The position numbers and the translations under genes are program-made. Positions 18,844 through 27,835 of a stretch of 35,392 nucleotides of DNA are shown in pieces. How positions within the stretch are numbered: position 1 is the stretch's first letter; each line of letters begins with the position of its first letter. The notes under the pieces were generated by a model that was not told the origin of the DNA, made no database searches, and saw nothing but the letters and a program-made list of their open reading frames with translations. The DNA lies in contig JAUIFD010000015.1 of the NCBI GenBank assembly GCA_030429485.1, positions 1 through 35,392 of the forward strand, written 5' to 3'. Source of the stretch: Phycisphaerae bacterium. GTDB taxonomy: Bacteria > Planctomycetota > Phycisphaerae > Phycisphaerales > UBA1924.

Positions 18844-20817
18844 GTGCGCCCAGCACCCAACGACATCGCTCGCCAGATCGCCTTCGCCTACGGGCGGGGC
18901 CCGATCGCCCTGGATGCCCCTGATGCGCCCGCGATCGCGGCCGAACTTCGCCGACTCGGGCTCGCGACGACCGACCGGGGTGCGAGGGACAAGCCGTCGC
19001 CCTATGTCGCGGCGTTTGTTGGCGGCCAGGAACCGAGCAAGCGCATCAATGCGCCGGCGTGGCTCGCATCGCTCGCCGCACGCACGTCGCACGGCGTGTA
19101 CGCGCTCGTGCCCGCGGGGTGGCTCGGGTGTTCGCGCCACCGGTTGCTCGAGGCGGCGTTCGCGAGCGGGCTGCGCGTGTGCGCGAGCGCTCCGTCGGCC
19201 GTCGGCTACCGACGCCTGGATGTGCAGGAGCGGGCGTGGGTGCCGCTCGTGCTCGAACGCGCGACCGTGCGCGAGGGGCTCGGATGGGCGGGAAGCGACG
19301 GCGCGCTCGCGAGCGCCTCGCGAGAAGCGGACGCCGACCTGGCGGAGGCGCTCAACGCGGGCCGCCTGACGCGCCCGCACGACACCGTGATCGTGATCGC
19401 GGACGACCCGGCGATGGCGCGCGTGGTCCACGCGACGACGGGCGCCCGGCGCGTGCTCGCAGCGCCTGCGCGCGAAGGAGCATCCGGCGAAGTCCGCGAG
19501 GGGGGCGCGATCGTGTGGCACCCCCGAGCCGAGCCGATGCTCGCGGGGCTCGGACCGCGGTCGGCGGACATGCTCGCGGTGTTTAGGCTCCAGTCGTCCG
19601 AGCATGTGAGCGCGATGCTCCAGGTGGTGACGCCGAAGCTGCGTCCAGCCGGGCGCGTTGTGATCACGATCCGCGATGGGTCGGTGAAGGCGCTGCGAAC
19701 GCTGGTCGAGCGGGCGGAGCTTCACGAACGCCAGCGGGATGCGCCAGGGTGTCCGAGCTTGCTGCTTGAGCATGCGATGGCGATCGACCCGGGGCGAGAT
19801 GGTCCCGAATCGCGCCCGCGCCGATTTGAAGGCGTCGACCCGGCCAACCCCGGGCTCGTGCCGGCTGAGCGGTGGATGGTCGTGTGGATGGTGGACCCGG
19901 TGGCCGCGACGCCCGAGGCGTTCACCGAACCGGCGTTCGATCGCGGCATCGGCGAGCCCGCGAACGAAACCACCGACTTCGCGGGCGGGATGCAGAACCC
20001 GTGGCTCTTTCGCGGCGTGATCGAGCAGCACATGCGTACCTCGCGGGGCACGCTGCTCGATGAGATCTTGGCGCGTGCGCTCGACTTCGCTCGCGTCGGG
20101 TCGGCCGACGAAGGGGCCTTACTGACGGTGCGGGCGTACCAACTGCTCCCGCACGCGCTTGTGCATACAGAGGCGGCGCACACGCTGATCCAAGAGCTCG
20201 AGCGATTCGCCGACGCTGCGGAGCGCGGGGCGCATGCGTGCCGATGGCGGATCAGTGCGCTCTTTGTCGCGGCGCGCCTGGCGCAGGCGGTTGGCCATCT
20301 CGAACACGCCGAGCGGCTCTACCTCGCGTGCGCCACCTCCGATGCGCTCGCCTTCAGCCCGCTGCTCGCGACGAAGACCGTCGCGGCGTTCGGCGAGGCG
20401 GGACGGATCGCCTACGCCGACGGTCGCATGGACGACGCACGCCGGTTCTTCCGACGGGGGCTCGAAGCGTGCCGCGCAGCGCTGGCAGCGGACTGGCGCG
20501 AAGTGTGCGCCGACACGGACGACCCGCTGCTGTTCTCTCTGCGCGAGCTGACGCTCGTCGCCGACGCGGGGAACATGTGCGTGCAAGGGATGCGCGCGGT
20601 GCTCGACCACGCCGACCGCCCGGGCTCGGGCTTGCACCAGATCGAGCGGTACACGCTCGCGGGGCAGCTGCGCGAGCGGGATGAGTGGGTGCGGGTGCTG
20701 GGGGCGCAGGCCGGGCGAGTGGACGCCGAGCGGGAGTTGCCCGGTGTGCGTGGCGCGCTCGGCGGGCTCCGGGCTGCGTTGCGTCGTGCGGTGGGGCGTA
20801 GGGTTTCGCGCCGATGA
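18844..20817 (+). CDS. uncharacterised protein: methyltransferase-like N-half, helical TPR-like C-half
   Basis: I do not recognise this 657-residue protein as a known family. Residues about 180-290 look like a degenerate class I methyltransferase Rossmann domain: DTVIVIADDPAMARVVHATTG, SADMLAVFRLQSSEHVSAML, then LRPAGRVVITIRDG. A clear glycine-rich SAM loop is missing. Residues about 385-600 are Ala/Leu/Glu-rich helices in TPR-like pairs, for example LARALDFARVGSADEGALL and YADGRMDDARRFFRRGLEA. The start is GTG, 37 bp after the GT4 gene, and its stop overlaps the next start by ATGA. Context suggests a role in glycan modification or scaffolding of the glycosyltransferases; this is inference. 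Confidence 0.6.
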   Translation: MRPAPNDIARQIAFAYGRGPIALDAPDAPAIAAELRRLGLATTDRGARDKPSPYVAAFVGGQEPSKRINAPAWLASLAARTSHGVYALVPAGWLGCSRHRLLEAAFASGLRVCASAPSAVGYRRLDVQERAWVPLVLERATVREGLGWAGSDGALASASREADADLAEALNAGRLTRPHDTVIVIADDPAMARVVHATTGARRVLAAPAREGASGEVREGGAIVWHPRAEPMLAGLGPRSADMLAVFRLQSSEHVSAMLQVVTPKLRPAGRVVITIRDGSVKALRTLVERAELHERQRDAPGCPSLLLEHAMAIDPGRDGPESRPRRFEGVDPANPGLVPAERWMVVWMVDPVAATPEAFTEPAFDRGIGEPANETTDFAGGMQNPWLFRGVIEQHMRTSRGTLLDEILARALDFARVGSADEGALLTVRAYQLLPHALVHTEAAHTLIQELERFADAAERGAHACRWRISALFVAARLAQAVGHLEHAERLYLACATSDALAFSPLLATKTVAAFGEAGRIAYADGRMDDARRFFRRGLEACRAALAADWREVCADTDDPLLFSLRELTLVADAGNMCVQGMRAVLDHADRPGSGLHQIERYTLAGQLRERDEWVRVLGAQAGRVDAERELPGVRGALGGLRAALRRAVGRRVSRR

Positions 20818-23249
20818 TCGACCCGCGAGCGCCCGATTACGACGACACGCCAGCCCGGCGAGCAGAGCCCCTCGCCGCGTGCGCAGAGGCGGCGCCGGTG
20901 GTGTCGATCGTGACGCCGTGCTTCAACCCCGGGGCGGAGCTCGACGACACGGCCGCAAGCGTGTTCGCGCAGACGCTCCGGGCGTTCGAGTGGATCATCG
21001 TCGACGACGGCTCGACGGAGCCGGACGCGGGCGCACGCCTGCGTGCGCTCGCGGCACGCGACGCGCGCGTGCGCGTGATTGAGCTCGGGCGCAACAGCGG
21101 ACCGAGCGCAGCACGGAACGCGGGATATCGGGCGGCGCGCGCCGAGCTTGTGATGCAGCTCGACGCCGACGACCAGCTCGAGGCGACGTGCATGGAGAAG
21201 CTCGCGTGGCTCATGGCGACGCACCCGGGCGTGGCGTTTGCCAAGGGGTACGCGGTGGCATTCGGCGACGAGCCGCACCTCTCGATCGCGGGCTTCCACG
21301 ACCACGAGCGGTTCCGCGAGCTCAACCGCGTGACGCCAAGCGTGATGGTGCGCCGGAGCGTGCATGCGGAGGTGGGCGGGTACGACGAATCGATCCGCGA
21401 CGGGCTGGAGGACTGGGACTTCTGGGTCCGGTGCGCCGCGGCGGGGCGCTGGGGGGCGACGGTCACCGAGTTTCTCGACTGGTATCGCGTGCGGAGCGAG
21501 GGGCGTGCGCAGCGCTGGGCGGATTGGGACAGCGGGGCGCGCGAGGCAGCGTTTGGCGCACGCCTGCGTGAGCGGCACGCCGGCGCATTCGAGGGCGATT
21601 GGCCGCGCTGCGCAGCTCGCCCGCACGCGCCGATGCACCCGGCCTGCGTCGAGGCGCCGTTCGCGAACCCGCGCCCGGCGGACGGCAAGCCACACGTGCT
21701 GATGATCGTGCCGTGGCTCGCGATGGGCGGCGCGGATAAGTACAACCTGCGTGTGTGCGCGCTGCTGCGCGAGCGCGGGTGGGGCGTGACGGTGTGCACG
21801 ACGCTCGCGGACGGGCACCCGTGGCTGCCGGAGTTTGCGCGCGCGACACCGGATGCGCATTGCACGGATCGCTTCTGCCACCCGGCGGATCGCCCTGCGT
21901 ACTTGCGGTATCTGATCGAATCGCGCCGCCCGGACGCGGTGCTGATCTCGAACTCGGAGCTCGCGTATCACCTGCTCCCATTCCTGCGATCGGTGTGTCC
22001 CGAACCGGCGTACGCCGACTATTGCCACATGGAGGAGACGTACTGGAAATCGGGCGGGTATCCGCGGTACGCCGCGGGCGCACAGGCGTTGCTTGATGTC
22101 AGCATCGTGTCGAGCGAGCACTTGCGCGGGTATATGGCGTCGCTCGGCGCGGACCCCGCACGCATCGAGGTATGCACGACCAACGAGGACGCACAAGAGT
22201 GGTCGCGCGATGGAGCCTCGCGCGAGCGTGTGCGTGCAGAGCTGGGCGTCGATGAGCAGACGTGCGTGATTCTGTACGCGGGGCGTCTGTGCGCACAGAA
22301 GCAGCCACGCGTGTTCGCTCGGGCGATCGCAGCCCTGCACAAGAGCGGGCGGCGGTTCCTTGCGTTGGTCGCGGGCGACGGACCGGACCGTGCGGAGCTG
22401 GAAGCGCTTCTCGCGAGCGAGGGTGTGGGCGAGCATCGATGCCGGTTGTTGGGCGCGGTGCCGCTGGACCGGATGAAGGCGCTGATGTCGGCTGCGGACG
22501 TCTTCTTTATCCCCTCGCTCTGGGAAGGAATCGCGCTCTCGAACTTCGAGGCGATGTCGATGGGGCTCGCGGTGGTCGGCGCCGACGTCGGTGGACAGCG
22601 GGAGCTGATCACCTCGGAGACGGGGGTGCTTGTTTCACGCCCCGCCGATGTTCCCCCGGACGGCGCGACGCCCGAGAGCGAGCGAGAGGAGGCGGGCGCG
22701 TATGCGGAAGCGCTCGCCGGGCTGATCGACGATCCGCAACGCCGGTGCGCGATGGGCGAGGCGGCACGCCGGCGGATTGTCGAGCACTTCCCGCTGCGGG
22801 ATGCGGGGGATCGGATGGAAGCGCTGTTGCGGCTCGCGATGGAACGGCGTGCCACCCGCCCGGCGTTTGGTCTTCCGGACGACTACCTCCAGGAGGTCGC
22901 GACGAGGGCGGTGGAGTTTTGTCGGCTCGATCAGGAGGCGAACCTGCTGTGGGCGGAGCGCGCGCGCACCGCGTCACAAGTGGCGATCTCCGATGCCTTG
23001 GCGCTGCGGGAGCTGGCCGAGCTTGAACGTTCCAGAGCGTGGCGCGCGGTGGAGGCTGTGAAAGCGTCACCCTTGTACCGCCTTACAGCACGGTTGCGTT
23101 GGGGACCCGGCTGGGAATCGATGCTGGACAAGCCGATGCGCCCCGCAGAGCGGCTCGCGCAAGTCCGGGCCGCGCGCTCGTTCCGGGTGATCGAGCGGAT
23201 CAAGGGGACGGCGCTCTACAACGCGGTATTGCGCTCCAAGGCGGACTAG
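20814..23249 (+). CDS. bifunctional GT2-GT4 glycosyltransferase
   Basis: Two complete glycosyltransferase domains are fused in this 811-residue protein. The N-terminal GT2 (about 28-260) has VSIVTPCFNPG, WIIVDDGS, NSGPSAARNAG and the metal site LDADD (DADD at 117-120), with LEDWDFWVRCAAAG further on. The GT4 domain (about 300-680) has HVLMIVPWLAMGGADKY, VILYAGRLCAQKQP, VAGDGPDRAELEALL and SLWEGIALSNFEAMSMGLAV, the nucleotide-sugar binding signature. A C-terminal tail carries a short motif twice, at 740-757 and 787-804 (pattern SR-aromatic-R-x-hydrophobic-E-x-hydrophobic-K-x-x-x-LY). Two linkages could be made by one polypeptide. It is coupled to the preceding gene by an ATGA overlap and ends 3 bp from the stop of the convergent GT4-like gene. 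Confidence 0.9.
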   Translation: MIDPRAPDYDDTPARRAEPLAACAEAAPVVSIVTPCFNPGAELDDTAASVFAQTLRAFEWIIVDDGSTEPDAGARLRALAARDARVRVIELGRNSGPSAARNAGYRAARAELVMQLDADDQLEATCMEKLAWLMATHPGVAFAKGYAVAFGDEPHLSIAGFHDHERFRELNRVTPSVMVRRSVHAEVGGYDESIRDGLEDWDFWVRCAAAGRWGATVTEFLDWYRVRSEGRAQRWADWDSGAREAAFGARLRERHAGAFEGDWPRCAARPHAPMHPACVEAPFANPRPADGKPHVLMIVPWLAMGGADKYNLRVCALLRERGWGVTVCTTLADGHPWLPEFARATPDAHCTDRFCHPADRPAYLRYLIESRRPDAVLISNSELAYHLLPFLRSVCPEPAYADYCHMEETYWKSGGYPRYAAGAQALLDVSIVSSEHLRGYMASLGADPARIEVCTTNEDAQEWSRDGASRERVRAELGVDEQTCVILYAGRLCAQKQPRVFARAIAALHKSGRRFLALVAGDGPDRAELEALLASEGVGEHRCRLLGAVPLDRMKALMSAADVFFIPSLWEGIALSNFEAMSMGLAVVGADVGGQRELITSETGVLVSRPADVPPDGATPESEREEAGAYAEALAGLIDDPQRRCAMGEAARRRIVEHFPLRDAGDRMEALLRLAMERRATRPAFGLPDDYLQEVATRAVEFCRLDQEANLLWAERARTASQVAISDALALRELAELERSRAWRAVEAVKASPLYRLTARLRWGPGWESMLDKPMRPAERLAQVRAARSFRVIERIKGTALYNAVLRSKAD

Positions 23250-23252
23250 CGG

Positions 23253-25187
23253 CTATCCCTGGATGGCGCGCTTCGCGCGACGGGCCACGCGCCGAACAAG
23301 CGACGGCACTGGGGGTGACGGCGCGAGTTCGGGAGGGGCGAGATGCACCGGCGCGTGCCACGCGCGCTCACCTACGGGACATCCGGGGAGCAGGGCGACG
23401 GTGGGCTCGGCCCAGACGGTCCATCGGCACGCATCGCCGCCGACGCCGAAGGTCAGAAGACGGACGGTGCGTTCGGCGGCGCCCGGGCGTGCTGGCACGT
23501 AGACGCGGTGCCCTTGCCACATACGGTCAGTCTCGATTTGTGCGGGGTTCATGTCCCAGCTGAAGACCTGTTCTCCGTCGACGAGTATCGCGAAGCGCGC
23601 CGGGCCGGAGTTTGGCTCGTCCCAGCACTCGGGCTGAAGGCCTGTCGCGAAGGTGATGACCATCGCGCCGCCCGCGCCCGTTGCATCGGGAATGGTGAAG
23701 TCGACAGCGGTCGGCGGTGGCATGGCAATCGCGCGCCTTCGCTGACGGGCGACGGTGATATTGCGCACGCCGACACGTCGACCATCGCCGATGACGGTTG
23801 CGTCGGCACGGTCGAGCATCGCCGCGAGGCTGAACAAGCCGGGAAGCGGTCGGACTGTTGCTGTCACGGGCTGAAGGACGCCGCCCTTGAGGGCGTTGCG
23901 TATGGCCTCGGCTCGCTCGATGGCGGCGCGGCGGCCCGCTTCGTTGGCCGGTGGACCGGCGATGCCACGCTCGGGGATTCGGGAAGCGAGGGCATCCCAC
24001 AGCGGGGTGAACGCGGCTGCGGGCGCGAACATCCGCTCCGCCAGAGCCAGCCCGTGCTCGGCGAGGACCTGCCTTCGGATCGGGTCGCGCGCGAGCGCCG
24101 CGAGCGCTGCGATCCACTCGCCCGAAGAGTCGCAGACCACATAGGCCGCCCGCCTGTCGTCCGCGACTTGTTCCGGCGTTGTGGCGAGGTCCGGCGGTAG
24201 CCCGGTCGCGCCCTCCGGCGTGGTGATCAGCGGGCGGTTGTGGCAGAGCGCTTCGACGCTCTTGATCTTGAGTCCCGATCCGAACTCGACGAGATTGACA
24301 ATCGCATCACACTCGCGGAACACGTCGATCGGTTTGTCGACAAAGCCACGCACCACGACGCCGGGAGCTTTGGCGATGGCGTCGCCGAACCGTGCACACA
24401 AGCGTCCGTACAAGCGAAGTTCGACGTGATCGTCGCACGCATCGCGCACGCCCGGCCAGGTGTCGGCCAGGAACCGCTTGAGCGAGATGAGCGCGGAGTC
24501 GTCCTCGGCTGACGCGAATCCCAGGCGGAAGACCGGCTTGGCGGTGGGCCCCCGCTCCGGGATCGGGGCGATCGGATGCGCGTGATGCACGGTCACGACG
24601 GGCATATCGGTAAGCGATTCGAGCTCGCGGCGCTCTTCTTCCTGGATCGCGAGCGCGAGGTCGAATCGCCCGAGAGCCTTGGCCTCCTGCTCGCGCGTGA
24701 TGTCGAGGAAGTGCGACGACCCGTGTTCGCGGCAGGCTTCCGCGCGAAGGTGCATCACGTCGTGCGTGTCGATGACGCGCACCACGCGCCCCCAGAGGTT
24801 GGGGTCGCCGTGCTCGGCGTAGTGCGCGAGGCGTACGTATTCCACGAGCACCGTGTTGGGGCGCTCCGCCTGCAGCACCGTATCGACATAGGTCGTGGGC
24901 GCGAGGCCGACCCCGCCGGCGTGTGTGCGCTCGATCGGAGGGAGCGTGCCGCCGGGGGCCCACGTCGCGTTGGGCCCGTAGACCCAGAGGGCGGGGAAGC
25001 GGTCGGTCAGCGCGTCGAGATCGTCCTGGCGGAGCGGACGGACCGACGCGACCGCAAGCGAATCGCTCTCGCCCGCGAGCCACCGGAGCAGCGCGCTGAT
25101 GCGGCGCTCCGAGCCCTTGGACTCGAACCAGAACGGCACGTCGGTGACCATCACCACGCGCGGTCGCGTTGATTGACCTTCAGCCAT
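23253..25187 (-). CDS. GT4-like glycosyltransferase with extra C-terminal domain
   Basis: The first 430 or so residues of this 644-residue protein are a GT-B glycosyltransferase. They begin RVVMVTDVPFWFESKGSERR, contain RVVRVIDTHDVMHLRAEA and reach the donor-site pattern FGSGLKIKSVEALCHNRPLI followed by TTPEGATGL. This is the form seen in sugar transferases that recognise G-x-K-x-K-x-x-E-A. Residues about 460-644 are mostly beta-strand-like (GGAMVITFATGLQPECW, ARFAILVDGEQVFSW, RTVRLLTFGV) and could be a carbohydrate-binding-like sandwich; I cannot name it. The end is basic. The ATG has GGAG 5 nt upstream. It lies 48 bp downstream of recR on the same strand. Confidence 0.82.
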   Translation of the reverse strand: MAEGQSTRPRVVMVTDVPFWFESKGSERRISALLRWLAGESDSLAVASVRPLRQDDLDALTDRFPALWVYGPNATWAPGGTLPPIERTHAGGVGLAPTTYVDTVLQAERPNTVLVEYVRLAHYAEHGDPNLWGRVVRVIDTHDVMHLRAEACREHGSSHFLDITREQEAKALGRFDLALAIQEEERRELESLTDMPVVTVHHAHPIAPIPERGPTAKPVFRLGFASAEDDSALISLKRFLADTWPGVRDACDDHVELRLYGRLCARFGDAIAKAPGVVVRGFVDKPIDVFRECDAIVNLVEFGSGLKIKSVEALCHNRPLITTPEGATGLPPDLATTPEQVADDRRAAYVVCDSSGEWIAALAALARDPIRRQVLAEHGLALAERMFAPAAAFTPLWDALASRIPERGIAGPPANEAGRRAAIERAEAIRNALKGGVLQPVTATVRPLPGLFSLAAMLDRADATVIGDGRRVGVRNITVARQRRRAIAMPPPTAVDFTIPDATGAGGAMVITFATGLQPECWDEPNSGPARFAILVDGEQVFSWDMNPAQIETDRMWQGHRVYVPARPGAAERTVRLLTFGVGGDACRWTVWAEPTVALLPGCPVGERAWHAPVHLAPPELAPSPPVPSLVRRVARRAKRAIQG

Positions 25188-25235
25188 GCGTGCTCCGTCG
25201 CCCTCATCCCGCGGAGGCGACTATACGAGCCCGGC

Positions 25236-25883
25236 TCAATCGACCCGCTGGCGGCCCTCGACCGCGTCCATGAGCACCGCCTTGTTGGCGAACTCGAGGG
25301 GCGCGCCGCTGGGGAGACCCCGGGCCAGGCGCGTGATCCCGACGCCGAGGGCCTTAAGCTCGCCAGCCAGGTAGAGGGCGGTGCCGTCGCCTTCGAGCGT
25401 GGGGTTGAGCCCAAGGATGACCTCCTCGACCTTGACCGCTCCGGCGTTGCGGGCCGGGGTGCGGATGCGGGCGAGGAGGGCGTCGACCGCGAGCTCTTCG
25501 GGCCCGATGCCGTCGAGAGGGGAGAGGCGCCCCATGAGGACGTGGTAGATGCCGCGGTAGGCGCCGGTCTGTTCGAGGGCGATGAGGTCTTTGGGCTGCT
25601 CGACGACGAGGACGGTAGATCGGTCGCGTCGGTCGTCGGTGCAGATGCGGCAGGGGTCGGCGCCGGCGTCGGTGAGGTGCATGCAGACCGAGCAGTGGCG
25701 GACGGTGCGCTTGACGTCGGCGACGGCTGCGGAGAGGGCCATGGCGGAAGCTACATCGCCCTTGAGCAGGTGGAAGGCGAGACGCTCGGCGGAGCGCCGG
25801 CCGATGCCGGGGAGCGCAGCGAGGGCGTCGATGAGCCGATCGACGGCAGCGGGGTAGGCGCCGGAGGGGGAGGGGCGTGGCAC
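25236..25883 (-). CDS. recR: recombination protein RecR
   Basis: RecR works with RecO and RecF to load RecA at gaps. This 215-residue protein has the helix-hairpin-helix ALPGIGRRSAERLAFHLL (residues 23-40), a zinc finger with Cys64, Cys67, Cys78 and Cys81, and the Toprim domain starting VLVVEQPKDLIALE and continuing through YRGIYHVLMG, then LYLAGELKALG and the usual ITRLARGLPSGAPLEF near the end. The length is normal. The start is GTG with no clear Shine-Dalgarno; no other start leaves the conserved N-terminal helix intact. A strong hairpin ends only 17 nt upstream, which bears on how recR is transcribed. No dnaX or YbaB/EbfC gene, its frequent neighbours, is seen. Confidence 0.97.
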   Translation of the reverse strand: MPRPSPSGAYPAAVDRLIDALAALPGIGRRSAERLAFHLLKGDVASAMALSAAVADVKRTVRHCSVCMHLTDAGADPCRICTDDRRDRSTVLVVEQPKDLIALEQTGAYRGIYHVLMGRLSPLDGIGPEELAVDALLARIRTPARNAGAVKVEEVILGLNPTLEGDGTALYLAGELKALGVGITRLARGLPSGAPLEFANKAVLMDAVEGRQRVD

Positions 25884-25899
25884 GGGGGATGGTAGAAAG

Positions 25900-25929
25900 C
25901 GGCGCGCCCGCTGGTTGGCGGGCGCGCCG
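25900..25929 (-). terminator. strong hairpin, terminator of the beta-helix gene or recR leader element
   Basis: GGCGCGCCCGC (25901-25911) and GCGGGCGCGCC (25918-25928) are perfect inverted arms around a 6-nt loop, with one more C-G pair outside. On the minus strand the stem is followed by GCTTTCTACC, a short broken T-tract. It lies 34 nt past the stop of the beta-helix gene, where an intrinsic terminator is expected, and 17 nt before the recR start on the same strand. Confidence 0.75.
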
Positions 25930-25962
25930 TGGGCTTGTGGTCTATGCGGGGGCGATTCCTCG

Positions 25963-27708
25963 TCAGCACCCCTGCTGGTAGGCGGCGAGGAACGCGAAGA
26001 AGTCGTTGGTGTCGATGGCCTCGTCGCGGGTGAAGTCAGTCCACAGCGTGCGCTCGTACCCGAGACCTCGTTCGTACCAGATCATGAACTGGAAGAAGTC
26101 AAGCGTGTTGATGACGCCGTCGCGGACGAGGTCCACCTCGCACCCTCCACAACTCTCACGGAACACATTGCCCCCATCGAGCTGGAGGTTGCCGTGGTAG
26201 CCGCTTCCTCCGCAGACGGTGTTGTCGCGCATCGGGAGGGTGATGTTGAACACGTGCTCCCCTGCGAATGTGCACCGCTCAACCGAGCCACTCTGCCCGT
26301 AGATGTCGGTCCGTGAGACGGCAGACGCGGTGAAGGTGCTATCCCACACGTCGGTTGCAGCACCGCTGATATCAACAGTCCTAACGGGGAGAAACGGATC
26401 GACCAAGAGATTTTGCACGGTGTTGCTCAGGAAGCGGATGCGATCCCCCAGAATGGTAAGGGGCGCGTCGGTGCCCGTCGATATCGCACCGCCAAAGAAC
26501 CGGGTGTTTTCGACGGTCGCGTCATCGGACGACACGTACAGGAGTGGGCCACCGTTGTATTGGAATCGCGAGTTGCGCATCTCAACGGTTTCGCCGAGGA
26601 GTTCGAGGCACAGCCCGGTGTTGTACCGGAACTCCACGCTGTCGATCACAACCTCCCGGGATCCGAGGGCGAGCGCTGTTTCGTCGCAATACCGGAACTC
26701 GCCGCCGATCACCGACACCCACGGCTGGAGGCCGCTGAACGGCTTGGTGGCCAGACCTCGGTAAGCGAACGTGCAGTCCTCGACGACGACAGGCGTGTCC
26801 CCCTCAAGGACGACACTGGGCAGCGTCGCCTCGGCGATCTGGTCCGTGAACTGACATCCGCGAATCACGAGGCTGTCGCAGTCCTGGACGCCGAGACTCG
26901 TGGCCAGTTGCGGTACGTAAATCGAAGGCTGGGTCGTGCGGACCTGACGGTTGTCCGAGAACTGCGTGGAGGCGATCTCGATCGTCCCGCCGACCGCGCG
27001 CACCGCGCCGTCCGGGTATCCGATCAGCGGACCCGCCCCGTTGCCCAACACGAACGAGTCCTCAATAAGCGTGGTGCACCGATCGGCGAAGATTGCTGAG
27101 CCGAACGACGCGTTGCACCGGTAGACGCGGGATCCGGCGAGGTGGATATCGCTCTGGCGGCCGAATATCCCTCCCCCGTACCACCCGCCGGTGTCACCGA
27201 TGGCCACGTCCTCGACGGTGAGCGTGCTTCGCACGGCTGCGATGCCGCCGCCGTGGAGCAAGGTGTAGGGCGTGCCGCCCTTGGTGATGGCGCAATCGCG
27301 AACGGTGACCACGGCATCAACCGCGAGCACGCCGCCCCCCGCGTACCCGACGCTGGTGACAACCGAACCGCGTCCGCCCTTGAGTCTGAATCCCTCAATG
27401 ACCGCCCCGGGCGCGGGAACGCCCGTGCAGTCGAAGAGGGTCGACTCGGAGGTGGAACTGGGATCGGGATCGGTGTGTTGCACCGTGGTCGTGTCGCGCG
27501 AGTCGCCTCGGACGGTGATCGCCTTGCCCTGTAGGTCGACGAGTTCGTCGTACGTGCCCGCGGCGACGTGCACGATGTCGCCCGGGCTTGCGGCGTCTAC
27601 CGCGGCCTGGATCGTCGCGTACTGGCTCGGGACGAACAGGTCATCCGCGACCGCGAAGCTGCCCACGCTCGCGCACGCCGCGAGCACCAAGACGTTCCAA
27701 CTGCGCAT
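25963..27708 (-). CDS. secreted right-handed beta-helix protein with C-terminal GC-type dockerin
   Basis: The 581-residue protein starts with a signal peptide, MRSWNVLVLAACASVGSFAVA, with cleavage likely before DD. A parallel beta-helix follows, opening with YATIQAAVDAASPGDIVHVA, the usual pectate-lyase-like start, and continuing in repeated short strands (AVVTVRDCAITKGG, RSTLTVEDVAIGDTGG). No catalytic residues are recognisable. Residues 523-581 are a dockerin-like pair of calcium loops (DLVRDGVINTLD and DFTRDEAIDTND) ending QQGC, the GC-type anchor of Phycisphaerae. Both loops lack the usual Asn/Asp at position 3. It is probably displayed outside the cytoplasm. The frame opens upstream at 27846, but the signal peptide and an AAGGGGAAG Shine-Dalgarno fix the ATG at 27708. 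A hairpin terminator follows. Confidence 0.9.
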   Translation of the reverse strand: MRSWNVLVLAACASVGSFAVADDLFVPSQYATIQAAVDAASPGDIVHVAAGTYDELVDLQGKAITVRGDSRDTTTVQHTDPDPSSTSESTLFDCTGVPAPGAVIEGFRLKGGRGSVVTSVGYAGGGVLAVDAVVTVRDCAITKGGTPYTLLHGGGIAAVRSTLTVEDVAIGDTGGWYGGGIFGRQSDIHLAGSRVYRCNASFGSAIFADRCTTLIEDSFVLGNGAGPLIGYPDGAVRAVGGTIEIASTQFSDNRQVRTTQPSIYVPQLATSLGVQDCDSLVIRGCQFTDQIAEATLPSVVLEGDTPVVVEDCTFAYRGLATKPFSGLQPWVSVIGGEFRYCDETALALGSREVVIDSVEFRYNTGLCLELLGETVEMRNSRFQYNGGPLLYVSSDDATVENTRFFGGAISTGTDAPLTILGDRIRFLSNTVQNLLVDPFLPVRTVDISGAATDVWDSTFTASAVSRTDIYGQSGSVERCTFAGEHVFNITLPMRDNTVCGGSGYHGNLQLDGGNVFRESCGGCEVDLVRDGVINTLDFFQFMIWYERGLGYERTLWTDFTRDEAIDTNDFFAFLAAYQQGC

Positions 27709-27835
27709 GATGCTTCCCCTTCCTTGCTGCCCCGCGAGAGACGGAGGGGATACAGCAGCCCGAGACCCGGGTTGCGGGTCGATCGCCGGAGCGTCAAAAC
27801 TAGGGACTCGGTTGAGGTTGAGAGGCGGGTAGGGA

